A stretch of 64,000 nucleotides of DNA from Rhodovulum bhavnagarense (GTDB taxonomy: Bacteria; Pseudomonadota; Alphaproteobacteria; Rhodobacterales; Rhodobacteraceae), in NCBI RefSeq assembly GCF_004343505.1, contig NZ_SLXU01000008.1, positions 1 through 64,000 on the forward strand, written 5' to 3'. The position numbers were made by a program, and so were the translations under genes. Below, in pieces: positions 1-8,388 of this stretch. Under the pieces are notes generated by a model that worked only from the letters and a program-made list of their open reading frames with translations, had not been told where the DNA came from and did not search any database. Every line of letters begins with the position of its first letter. Positions within the stretch are counted from its first letter, which is position 1.

Positions 1-374
1 GGCTCCGCGCCCGGCGCGCTTGTCCAACCCGAAACCGAACACTATCAACCCCAAGGACTCTCGTTATGAACGAGGGACGACCGGGGGGCAGGTCACCATC
101 TTACCGAAAATGGATCACTCTCGGGGGTCTATCGCTACCCCCAAACCCAGCTCGTCAGACTTGGAGAATTCCCTCTCCACCGACACCGAACCATGTCCAA
201 CCGACCGCCCGATTGACCCGCGCCACGCCGTGGAGGCCATGCCATGGAGACGACTTCATCGAGACCAACCGAGGCGGGTTGGAACGCGAGCGGCGTCAAA
301 GTATGCTTTACCCGAACCATGATGGCTATTACTCGGATCAGAGGTTTTCCTCATATTACGCATAAGTGTCGCGT
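1..374. mobile_element. Gene-free left edge, probable IS remnant
   Basis: No convincing gene is present in this stretch; the overlapping short reading frames have no recognisable protein content. Bases 50-104, read on the minus strand, begin TGGTGACCTGCCCCC, a pattern that I associate with the terminal repeat of IS3-family insertion sequences in alphaproteobacteria; this is from memory and not checked. Around 123-143 a short inverted repeat (GGGGGT/ACCCCC) could be a weak terminator. The defence operon that reads towards this edge ends at 375. Most likely this is the decayed end of an insertion sequence. Confidence 0.3.
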
Positions 375-2552
375 TCACGCTTCGATGCAGGCCTTGATGT
401 CAGCGAAGAGTGCTTTCAGGTGATGACCGGACATGTCGAGGATCGGCTCGAACATGAAAGAGTTCAGATGGATATTCTCTGGCGTCATCAGCGCAACTCG
501 TTTGACCGCACGTAAGACCTTCTCGTCGCAATCTCCCGACCTTTCATATTTGCGGATCAGCTTGCTAGTCTGATTCTTCCGGATCGCCCCGACGTATTCA
601 GGGTCGTTTATCTCGTCGATCAAGACTTGCTCTGCCACGAGCCTGATACCAACAGACAGCGCGATCTTCTGTTCGAGCGTCAGGTTGTCATCATCGAGAT
701 CGCAAATCTCGCCGCAGACGGACATGATCAGATCGAATACGCTTCCTCCTATGCCACTAAAATCCGTGAACGATCCTGCGGCTAGTACCGATTGATATAC
801 GGTATGGAGGTCTTGCACGGTTAGCGCCTGCGTCTGATCCTTCATATGGAGCAGAGAAGTCAGGGTCTGGAATGCCTCTTCATTGCCGACATACTCGGCA
901 AGATTTCGGACAAAAGGAACCGACGCCACCAAGACAACCGGAGTCGTAAGATTGTTCTTCCAGGTCTCGAACGGGTTGTCACTGATGCTGTCGGGTATCA
1001 GCTGTAGTGCGCCATTCAGCCGGTTGCAAAGGAGCTTGTTATCACCGAAAACACCAAGACGACCCCGCACCGTTCTGTAGAAATCATAATTGTGGGTCAG
1101 AATAATAAGGTGGAAATTCTCTTCGGAGCGCATGTCATTCAGGTACTCGATAATCGCGTACTTATTTTTATAGTCAAAGGAATCTGCAATATCATCAAGC
1201 ACAACCAGTGTCTCGATGCCAGCTTTCCGCCGCGCTTCAACCTCGAAGATAATATTCAGAATATACAGAGCGCGTTTTTCACCATTGCTGAGACCTTTAT
1301 CCAGAATATTCCTGTCTGTTTTTCTAGGCGCTCCGTTATCGCGATCCTCCACATAGAACGTAATTTGCGGCGCGGATACATTCAGGACAGCATCACCCTT
1401 GTTTTCCACCTTGACTGTAAAAGGGACTGAGAAACGATCATTGAATTGGCTGATCACTGACTCCCATCGTGTTTGTTCTTTTTCGGCTTCGCCAATAATT
1501 TCCTTGATCTTCTCCTTACTAGAATCGTATTCCTCGATCAGATCGAAGTATTCGCTACTGCTTTCGACGAGATAAGAAATCCAGACCCGCTGCTTGAACG
1601 CGTCGATATCCGATAATTCTGCAACAACAAAAGGGTTCTCGATTAGATAATCCCGAAAGTTCCTGAGTTCCGCGGTCGTCAGTGTATTGTCTACTTTCTG
1701 GAACATCTCCGCGAGCTTCGGGTCCGTGAGGATTTTCTGTTTCTCGGACTCGATAGCGTCAATCAGCTCGGCTTCTGTTGATATTTCGCTACGTTCACCC
1801 TGATGGTTGAGGTTGACGGAATGGCCGCCATCGAACCAGCCGTTGGACTTGAGATTCTTAGCTATTGTCTCCGCGTTGCTGTGGTTGAACACGCCCTTTT
1901 TGAAGTAAAGGGAGCTATCGAGGATCTGCTCATAAATCTTCGTATAGTCGTCAATCAGAGTCTTGACGTCAGAGTTCTGCAAAAACTCTAAAACTTTGTC
2001 GCTAAAGAGCGTCTTATATTTTAGTCCGGAAAACTGGGAATGAGCTCCCTCTTTGACTTCACGCTCCAAGCGCGCGAGCGCCACTAGCACGTCTTCCTTT
2101 CGGACCTTGAAGGCTCCGGCGATTGCAGCATCGATATCTTTGCTCAGTCCGGACGGTTTTTTTAGAGCCTTGAATAGCTTTTCCTTCTTCTCCGCAATAC
2201 TTCCGAAAATGTCGTCATACCGTGCTTTTAGCTCTTCGCTGGCGAGGAGCGTCGATATGCGTGACGACTGATATTTGTCATCAACAGAGTCGATGACAAA
2301 GACCGACTCGCGGTCGATTGCCTGGCCGCCCTCATCCGCAATCGATAATTCACTCACTCGTTCGGGGAAGAAAATGTCTTCTGGCTTCTTATTTAATGCG
2401 TATTGGCGCATGGTTTTTGCCAGCGAAGTCTTCATTACCCCGTTCGGCGCGTAAACGAGGACAGGCATATTGTTGTTGGAGAAGTCAAAAGTATGCTCTA
2501 GGGCGTCTATCCCGTAGCAATTCTTCATGCCGATGTGAACTTGCTGTACCAT
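375..2552 (-). CDS. ABC/AAA_13-type ATPase, PrrC/RloC-like candidate nuclease
   Basis: A 725-residue SMC/ABC-like ATPase, last gene of the type III restriction operon, 6 bases after the Res gene, with GAGG upstream of its ATG. Seen: a variant Walker A at residues 35-43 (APNGVMKTS), a long central helical segment (about 90-400), an ABC signature LSNGEKRALYIL, a Walker B LVVLDDIADSFD and a switch histidine in LILTHNYDF. The last 90 residues hold R637-x3-E641 and H695 in IHLNSF, the same kind of R-x3-E...H arrangement known for the PrrC/RloC anticodon nucleases, although the E to H spacing is longer than in PrrC. Inference: a guard toxin that cleaves RNA when restriction fails. Alternative: a DNA-handling ATPase without nuclease activity. 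ATPase class is secure, nuclease role is not. Confidence 0.7.
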   Translation of the reverse strand: MVQQVHIGMKNCYGIDALEHTFDFSNNNMPVLVYAPNGVMKTSLAKTMRQYALNKKPEDIFFPERVSELSIADEGGQAIDRESVFVIDSVDDKYQSSRISTLLASEELKARYDDIFGSIAEKKEKLFKALKKPSGLSKDIDAAIAGAFKVRKEDVLVALARLEREVKEGAHSQFSGLKYKTLFSDKVLEFLQNSDVKTLIDDYTKIYEQILDSSLYFKKGVFNHSNAETIAKNLKSNGWFDGGHSVNLNHQGERSEISTEAELIDAIESEKQKILTDPKLAEMFQKVDNTLTTAELRNFRDYLIENPFVVAELSDIDAFKQRVWISYLVESSSEYFDLIEEYDSSKEKIKEIIGEAEKEQTRWESVISQFNDRFSVPFTVKVENKGDAVLNVSAPQITFYVEDRDNGAPRKTDRNILDKGLSNGEKRALYILNIIFEVEARRKAGIETLVVLDDIADSFDYKNKYAIIEYLNDMRSEENFHLIILTHNYDFYRTVRGRLGVFGDNKLLCNRLNGALQLIPDSISDNPFETWKNNLTTPVVLVASVPFVRNLAEYVGNEEAFQTLTSLLHMKDQTQALTVQDLHTVYQSVLAAGSFTDFSGIGGSVFDLIMSVCGEICDLDDDNLTLEQKIALSVGIRLVAEQVLIDEINDPEYVGAIRKNQTSKLIRKYERSGDCDEKVLRAVKRVALMTPENIHLNSFMFEPILDMSGHHLKALFADIKACIEA

Positions 2553-2558
2553 AACTAT

Positions 2559-5500
2559 TTAAACCTCTTCTACCTCAACAAATTTGAGCATATCTTCGAC
2601 TGATGTTGACTTTATGTAGCGCGCAGAACTGGCGTCTTTTCCTTCTGCAAGAACAGCGAAGTGTCGTTCGCCGCACTTAATCTTCGCCCCTTCTTTGTGG
2701 CGCAGGTCATCCCACCAGCCGCTACTTTTTGTCTCCACTACGAAGTAAAGTTTTTCGCCTCCGTCATCCTCAACCAGAACCGCCCAATCAGGATTATAGG
2801 TGCCCAGCGGCGTTGGCACCTTGAACCAGGGCGGAAGCTTAGCATAGACCTTCACCGCCTCATTGGCTTCAAGGTCTTCCGCAAACCGCTTCTCAGTGCC
2901 AGCTGAGTCATAAACAACATGCTGATAAACCGATTTTTGCGTCTCCAAGGTATTTTTTAGATATCCTGTCAGCTCTTCCTGTTTGAACAGCTCTTGAGCA
3001 TAGAAATGGTCGTCGCCGATGCGCTGATAGCGAATGCCGTCCACTAGCGCGAGGCGCTTGGTGCGGTTAATCGCTTCTTCGGCAATGTCGATGAACTCTT
3101 GCGGATTCTTTTTGAAGTCGTGCAAACGACGGCTGTTCGTCAAGATTTCGACCAAGCTTTTACGCGTGAGGTGCGTCTTGTCCTGAAGATCGGTAAGCAG
3201 ATCGGGCAATTCAATATCGCTCTCGTTTATCGTCGAGAATAACGACGTATCGCCCTCATTTGCCTGCACTCCCCCTTTGCCGATAGCGATGTCTGCCTTA
3301 CGGAAACGAGCCCGTGTCTTGGTGATCGGCGGAGCGTCCCGAATAGCTGTCGCGCAGTCCTCGAGCAGCTTCGGATTGTCGAAGTCCACGCGATAGGTGG
3401 TCTTGTGCTTAATCCTGTCCCAAAGCTGCTTGAATTCTTCGCTCTCCAAAACTGCCTCGCGAGTACGGATGGTCACGCGCTCGTCGGCATTCTTGATATC
3501 CAGCTTGCCTGCAAGCTTGCGCAGAATGTCCTTGATGTCCGCTTCTTGCTCTCCGAATTCATCGGGTAACGTCAGCGTGTCTTCCTTCAACGCCGTACGC
3601 AGGGTGTCGAGCACTTTGCCCCGAGTATCCAGGAACCCTTCGCCCTTCAGGAAGTCCCACACCGCTTCCGACTTCTCCACGCCGAGCGGCGCGGTCGTGC
3701 CGTCGTCGGCAGTCACGGCGATGTTGGCGAACTGGTGTTTCTCCACCACGCCGAAGCGGATGCCCGTGTCCGCTTCAATCTCTTTCTGAAGGTTCTCGGC
3801 GAATTGCTCATAACTCTCCGTCGCGATGACGGTCAGCGTGTTCACATCGAAACCACGTAGGCGGTTTCCTTCCTGATTGACGCAAAGACGCAGACCCCGA
3901 CCGAGCGTTTGTCGCCGCTCACGCTCAGTGCCCATGTCGCGCAGGGCACAAATCTGAAAGACGTTCGGGTTGTCCCAACCTTCTTTCAGTGCCGAGTGGG
4001 AGAAGATGAACTTGAGCTTCGAGTCAAAGCTCAGCAGCTTCTCCTTTTCCTTCATAATCAGGTTATAGGCGCGTTCTGCGTTGTCGCGGTTCGTCTGGTT
4101 GTTCTCAGCCGTTTCCGTCCATCCGCCTTTCTTGTCTATGGAGAAGTAGCCGTTGTGGACTTCATCCGCCTCGATATCGAGATCAACCTTCTCGAAGAGC
4201 GTCTGGTACGCTTCGCTCTTGGCGAGCTTGCGGTATTCTTCCTCAAACATCAGGGCGTACTTGCCCTTCACAATGTTCCCGTCTTCATCGTACTGGCGGT
4301 AGAACTCCACGCTGTCGATGAAGAACAGGCTCAGCACCTTCACATCGCGCTTTTGCGAAGCGAAGCGCATTTCCTTGTCCAGATGCTCTTTGATGGTGCG
4401 GCGTATCATCAGCCGCTTAAGATCGTCAGGGTTGACGCCGCCGACTTCTTCCCCTGGGTGAAGGGTGACTTCGCCGCCTGGCATGCTCAGCTCCATCGAC
4501 TCATTACCCTTGCCGCAGTTGATCGTGCCTATGCGGAAGTTCTCGTAGATCGTGCGACCTGTCTCTTGCTCCAGATCGTCGCCGTCTTCGACCGTCAGGA
4601 TATCTCGCCGCACGTTGCCGCCGCGCAGGAAGTCAGCTTCGATCTTCGCACTGATAGAGCCGCCTCGATTGTGGGTTGAGAGTAGCTTCACGAACGGTTT
4701 GTTGTGCCCGCCCTCGACTTCGAGCGAGGCAACCTCGATCTGCTTCACCAGCTCCCGCTCATAGGCGTCCACCGCGTCCAGGCGATAGACCATGTGGTGC
4801 TTGTCCACATGGGTTGCCGAATACCGCAGCGTACAAAGCGGGTTCATGTCATTCAGAGCTTCCTTGCCTTTACCCTTCAAGCCGCCGTCCACACTTTGCG
4901 GCTCATCCACAATGATGATCGGGTGGGTGGCACGAACAAGGTCGATGGGTTTTTCGCCGCCCGTCTTCTCGCTGTCCTTGTAAAGATTGTTCACATCCTT
5001 TTTGTTAATCGCCCCGACCGTGGCGACCATGATCTGGATGTTCGGACTCGTCGCAAAGTTCCGTACTTGGCCGAGTTTCGTCGAGTCATACAAGAAATAC
5101 TCATACCCCTTCGCAATCGGGTAGAGGTTTTCGAAGTGGTTGCGGGTGATTTGGAGCGTCTTATAGACGCCTTCCTTGATCGCGACGGACGGGACGACAA
5201 TCACAAATTTGGTAAAGCCGTAGCGCTTGTTCAGCTCGAAGATGGTGCGAAGATAGACGTAGGTTTTCCCCGTGCCGGTCTCCATTTCTACCGTAAAGTC
5301 ACCGGTCGTCAGCGACTCTGACGGACGGAGGCCATTGCGGAGCTGAATGGTGCGTAGGTTCTCAAGGATTTCATCATCCAGTAACTCAAGGCGGTTACCG
5401 ATGCCGAGTTCGCTTTCGGTGATACCGAAGGAGCCTTGCCCAGTGTCATCGGGGCGATAGGTAACGGTGAATTCCGTACGGTTGATTTCCTGTCCTTGAA

Positions 5501-5567
5501 AAAGATCAACGACCGATTCAATCGCTGTCTGTTGATAATCAAGATTGTCTTCAAAATGCAGTTTCAT
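2559..5567 (-). CDS. res: Type III restriction enzyme, Res (helicase-nuclease) subunit
   Basis: A 1002-residue DEAD/DEAH-type protein. In order: Walker A (METGTGKTYV, about residue 95), DEPQ-type Walker B (IIIVDEPQS), motif III-like RYSATH, a C-terminal helicase lobe with EGWDNPNVFQI and a motif VI-like ERRQTLGRGLRL, and at the C-terminus a PD-(D/E)xK nuclease pattern (YNPDWAVL ... VVETKSSGWWDD). This is the full architecture of a type III Res subunit, which translocates on DNA and cuts when bound to Mod. The ATG lies 15 bases after the Mod stop. Length is normal for the family and no frameshift is visible. It presumably works with the Mod protein encoded just upstream. Confidence 0.93.
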   Translation of the reverse strand: MKLHFEDNLDYQQTAIESVVDLFQGQEINRTEFTVTYRPDDTGQGSFGITESELGIGNRLELLDDEILENLRTIQLRNGLRPSESLTTGDFTVEMETGTGKTYVYLRTIFELNKRYGFTKFVIVVPSVAIKEGVYKTLQITRNHFENLYPIAKGYEYFLYDSTKLGQVRNFATSPNIQIMVATVGAINKKDVNNLYKDSEKTGGEKPIDLVRATHPIIIVDEPQSVDGGLKGKGKEALNDMNPLCTLRYSATHVDKHHMVYRLDAVDAYERELVKQIEVASLEVEGGHNKPFVKLLSTHNRGGSISAKIEADFLRGGNVRRDILTVEDGDDLEQETGRTIYENFRIGTINCGKGNESMELSMPGGEVTLHPGEEVGGVNPDDLKRLMIRRTIKEHLDKEMRFASQKRDVKVLSLFFIDSVEFYRQYDEDGNIVKGKYALMFEEEYRKLAKSEAYQTLFEKVDLDIEADEVHNGYFSIDKKGGWTETAENNQTNRDNAERAYNLIMKEKEKLLSFDSKLKFIFSHSALKEGWDNPNVFQICALRDMGTERERRQTLGRGLRLCVNQEGNRLRGFDVNTLTVIATESYEQFAENLQKEIEADTGIRFGVVEKHQFANIAVTADDGTTAPLGVEKSEAVWDFLKGEGFLDTRGKVLDTLRTALKEDTLTLPDEFGEQEADIKDILRKLAGKLDIKNADERVTIRTREAVLESEEFKQLWDRIKHKTTYRVDFDNPKLLEDCATAIRDAPPITKTRARFRKADIAIGKGGVQANEGDTSLFSTINESDIELPDLLTDLQDKTHLTRKSLVEILTNSRRLHDFKKNPQEFIDIAEEAINRTKRLALVDGIRYQRIGDDHFYAQELFKQEELTGYLKNTLETQKSVYQHVVYDSAGTEKRFAEDLEANEAVKVYAKLPPWFKVPTPLGTYNPDWAVLVEDDGGEKLYFVVETKSSGWWDDLRHKEGAKIKCGERHFAVLAEGKDASSARYIKSTSVEDMLKFVEVEEV

Positions 5568-5582
5568 GTGCGTTCTCCAATC

Positions 5583-7595
5583 TTAAAGGCTGCGCACATG
5601 AGCGATGCCGTTCTGTTCCAGAATGGCGGTCATGTTGGTTTTAGCGATGTCATCCGCGAAGGCGCTATCGCGGAAGACGACTTGTGTGTCCGAAGCAGGC
5701 TCAAGTTCCTTATGCCAAGCGCTAATGTCTCGCGCCAGCGGCTCGATCTCGTTGTTTGCAATCTTCTCGTCAAGGCAAGCGAACAGCACACCGAAGCCAA
5801 TGCTATAGACTGTTTTTCCTACGATACTTTTCTCTTCAATCGGGACGGTCAGATCGACACCGCGCTTGAGCAGCAATTCGTACAGAACGTCTTTCTCGCT
5901 CCGGCCTTCCTCCAAGTGCTCAGCATGATCGAGCAAGCTTTGCTCAAGATCAGCCATGTCAGGGTTCCAAGCGCGGATGTTGCTGCTGTCGAGCTTGAAG
6001 ACTTTGAAGCCAAGATCACCTTTATAATCAGAGTTCTCTGCCTCGATTGAGGCTTTCACAAGCCGCGCTCGCTCTTTTCCAATCTCACATATGTTTGCAG
6101 GAAGCCCTTTCTTGGTTAGGTATCCAATCGCGTTTTTGCAAGTTTTTTTGGCCGTTCCCGAAGCGGCTTTCTCCATGGCATGGAGGTCTTCAGGAAGTTG
6201 AACCATAATTGCCCTACACGAGCTGCCGAGCTCAAGATTCAACAGAGAAACTGCGTGCAAAGTACTCGCTGAGCCTGCGAAGAAATCTAAAACGACGTCA
6301 TCACTTTTGACTCCGAAGGCTTTGAACAAGTCCTTCAGTAGAAATTCATCTTTTGGATTGGTGAACAGTTTGTCCCCAAACAGTTTTTGCAGGCGTTTTG
6401 ACGCCGAACGACCATCAACAAACCGCATGCTCGTTAAGCTTTGCTGTTCCGTGTCCTTCAAATAGGTCTTGTTGTTGGGAACAGTTGTGTGGTCGGCTCC
6501 AAAATGAACCCGCTTCTCCTTAATTCGTTGAAGTAGAGTTTCCTCAGGATAACGCCAGCCAGTAGAGGGCATTTTGCAGACCTCGCCCGTCACAGGATGC
6601 CTCACATCGTACACATATTGTCCGTCGTTGGGGCCTGAGATGTTGTCAGGAAAGTAGACGCCGCGCTCGTCCATCCAGCTGTAGTGCTTGCTGTCCCTTA
6701 TAGGGTTTGAATCTGGGAAGCTCTTGTAGAACTCCAGAGCGGCTTTGTGGATTGCTTCCCAATCGTCCCCGTGCTCCCTCCGAAAGCCTTCGAATGCTTT
6801 ATAAATTTCGTCCAAGCCAGCCTTCTTTTCGACCCACTCGCCGCCGTTCGCATCCTTGTTCTTGGTGAACACCACAAAGTATTCATGCTGCATGGATACA
6901 TACATCTGGTCATTTTTGCTGCTGTTCTTCCAAATAATCTCACCGCAGAAGTTTTCTTCGCCAAAAACATCGTCCAAGAGTTTCACTAGGTTTGCGTTTT
7001 CGTTTTCATCAATAGATACAACAATTATACCATCGTCCCGCAGGAGGTTTCTCGCGAGTTTAAGTCGCGGCAGCATCATGTTGAGCCAGTTCGTATGCTT
7101 TCTTCCAGATGACTCCTTATTGCTGGAAAACTTCAAGCCCGCGTCGTCAACTTGGCCAGTGTATCGGAGGTACGTATCCAAGTTGTCTTGGTAATTGTCG
7201 GGGTACACAAACTCTTTGCCTGTGTTGTAGGGCGGGTCGATGTAAATCATCTTTATCTTGCCTGCGTAGCTCTTCTGCAGGAGTTTCAAGACTTCAAGAT
7301 TGTCACCTTCAATGAAGAGGTTTTGCGTGGTGTCCCAATCGACGCTCTCTTCGGGGCACGGACGCAATGTACCAGTTGACGGTGTGAGGGCGATCTGGCG
7401 GGCTTTCTTCTTGCCGTGCCATGATAGACCATACTTCTCCTCACCGTCCGCTACCTGATCTCCAAGAAGTTGGCGTAGTGTATCGAAGTTGATGCCATCT
7501 TCGCTGAAGGCATCTGGGAAGATAGCCTTCAGGGCTTCGATATTCTCCTCGATGAGGTTCAGGCTCTCGCCATCCTCGTGTTTCAATGCGTCCAT
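5583..7595 (-). CDS. mod: Type III DNA methyltransferase, Mod subunit
   Basis: A 670-residue beta-class N-methyltransferase. The catalytic motif DPPYNTG (MIYIDPPYNTGKEF) precedes the S-adenosylmethionine motif (VLDFFAGSAST) near residue 455, the order typical of beta-class type III Mod proteins; the long segment between them would hold the target recognition region. I chose the ATG at 7595 because GAGGAAAGAG lies just upstream; an upstream in-frame start would overlap the preceding gene. It should recognise the site, methylate adenine on one strand and carry Res to the DNA. Target sequence cannot be read from the protein. Base composition is clearly more AT-rich than in the chromosomal genes to the right. 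Confidence 0.93.
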   Translation of the reverse strand: MDALKHEDGESLNLIEENIEALKAIFPDAFSEDGINFDTLRQLLGDQVADGEEKYGLSWHGKKKARQIALTPSTGTLRPCPEESVDWDTTQNLFIEGDNLEVLKLLQKSYAGKIKMIYIDPPYNTGKEFVYPDNYQDNLDTYLRYTGQVDDAGLKFSSNKESSGRKHTNWLNMMLPRLKLARNLLRDDGIIVVSIDENENANLVKLLDDVFGEENFCGEIIWKNSSKNDQMYVSMQHEYFVVFTKNKDANGGEWVEKKAGLDEIYKAFEGFRREHGDDWEAIHKAALEFYKSFPDSNPIRDSKHYSWMDERGVYFPDNISGPNDGQYVYDVRHPVTGEVCKMPSTGWRYPEETLLQRIKEKRVHFGADHTTVPNNKTYLKDTEQQSLTSMRFVDGRSASKRLQKLFGDKLFTNPKDEFLLKDLFKAFGVKSDDVVLDFFAGSASTLHAVSLLNLELGSSCRAIMVQLPEDLHAMEKAASGTAKKTCKNAIGYLTKKGLPANICEIGKERARLVKASIEAENSDYKGDLGFKVFKLDSSNIRAWNPDMADLEQSLLDHAEHLEEGRSEKDVLYELLLKRGVDLTVPIEEKSIVGKTVYSIGFGVLFACLDEKIANNEIEPLARDISAWHKELEPASDTQVVFRDSAFADDIAKTNMTAILEQNGIAHVRSL

Positions 7596-7605
7596 TGCTC
7601 TTTCC

Positions 7606-8388
7606 TCATAGTTCGTTGCGAACCGCTTCGATGCGGTCATTCAGTTGCTTAATCTTGGTATTCAGGCTGACCTGCGTTCCAAGATTTTTCTCGTTCTTCA
7701 GCTTGTTGCGGAGTTCGCTCCGCTCTTGATGAAACTTCTCGATCTGTCGGAGTGCCGCCAGGCGCTCCGTCTTGCCCTTCGGCGTCTTGCCCGCTTCGGC
7801 TTTAAGCGCGTAGCGTCCCGTATGGACGGCACAGTTCAATGCGATGATCCGCGCGACCGCATCCTGGTAGAAGTCGTACAGGTTGCGATAGCTGAAATTC
7901 GTGACGCGGAAATCGGACAAGAAGGCGGCCTGCGCCTCATCAGGCGCGGCCAATTCTATCCAGCCCGTGTCATAGCTACCTTCGGTAACGATCTTGTTCG
8001 CGTCGGCGCGGTTTATCCGCTTGTCGGCAGCGGTGATCGCCAGCCGTGAACCGCAGACGAAGACGATCAGGAGCGGATAGGGGATTGCCTTCTGGATGAC
8101 CGATGCAATCCGAGCGTGACGACCTGCGGCGGTAAGCATCACCTGCAAGATCGCGATCTCAAGATATTCGCGCGCGTCGTCCTCAAGCTTGGGGATATTG
8201 ATCGTTGAAGGCTTGATCGTGTAGCGCCATTCGATGCTGTCGATGTCTTCGACAAAGGCTTTCTTGTCTGTCGCACCTAGCTGCCCATGCTCATAAAACT
8301 GTTTCTTGAACAGGCGCTTGCCGAGGTGGCAGGCTTCGGGAACCGCCAAATTTTCGTGGAACTGATCGAAGGTGCGGATGTCTGTCAT
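7606..8388 (-). CDS. DUF4391 domain protein of the restriction operon
   Basis: A 260-residue protein matching my memory of DUF4391 proteins, which commonly sit between an SNF2-type helicase and a type III Mod gene. The start ATG at 8388 overlaps the helicase stop (ATGA, 4 bases), indicating translational coupling. Seen: an N-terminal mixed region with LGKRLFKKQFYE, a central part rich in hydrophobic strands (PYPLLIVFVCGSRLAI), and a C-terminal basic coiled-coil stretch of about 50 residues (KFHQERSELRNKLKNEK...). No catalytic motif is recognisable. Inference: an adaptor between helicase and Mod/Res. Biochemical role unknown. Confidence 0.7.
   Translation of the reverse strand: MTDIRTFDQFHENLAVPEACHLGKRLFKKQFYEHGQLGATDKKAFVEDIDSIEWRYTIKPSTINIPKLEDDAREYLEIAILQVMLTAAGRHARIASVIQKAIPYPLLIVFVCGSRLAITAADKRINRADANKIVTEGSYDTGWIELAAPDEAQAAFLSDFRVTNFSYRNLYDFYQDAVARIIALNCAVHTGRYALKAEAGKTPKGKTERLAALRQIEKFHQERSELRNKLKNEKNLGTQVSLNTKIKQLNDRIEAVRNEL

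Noticed and set aside
20-365. Two overlapping rightward frames of about 100 residues at the left edge
   Set aside because: No ribosome binding site, composition biased to P, R, S and T as in non-coding GC-rich DNA, and no recognisable domain.
3909-5321. Long plus-strand frames opposite the Res gene
   Set aside because: They are the antisense shadow of a well supported restriction subunit; no start context or protein family.
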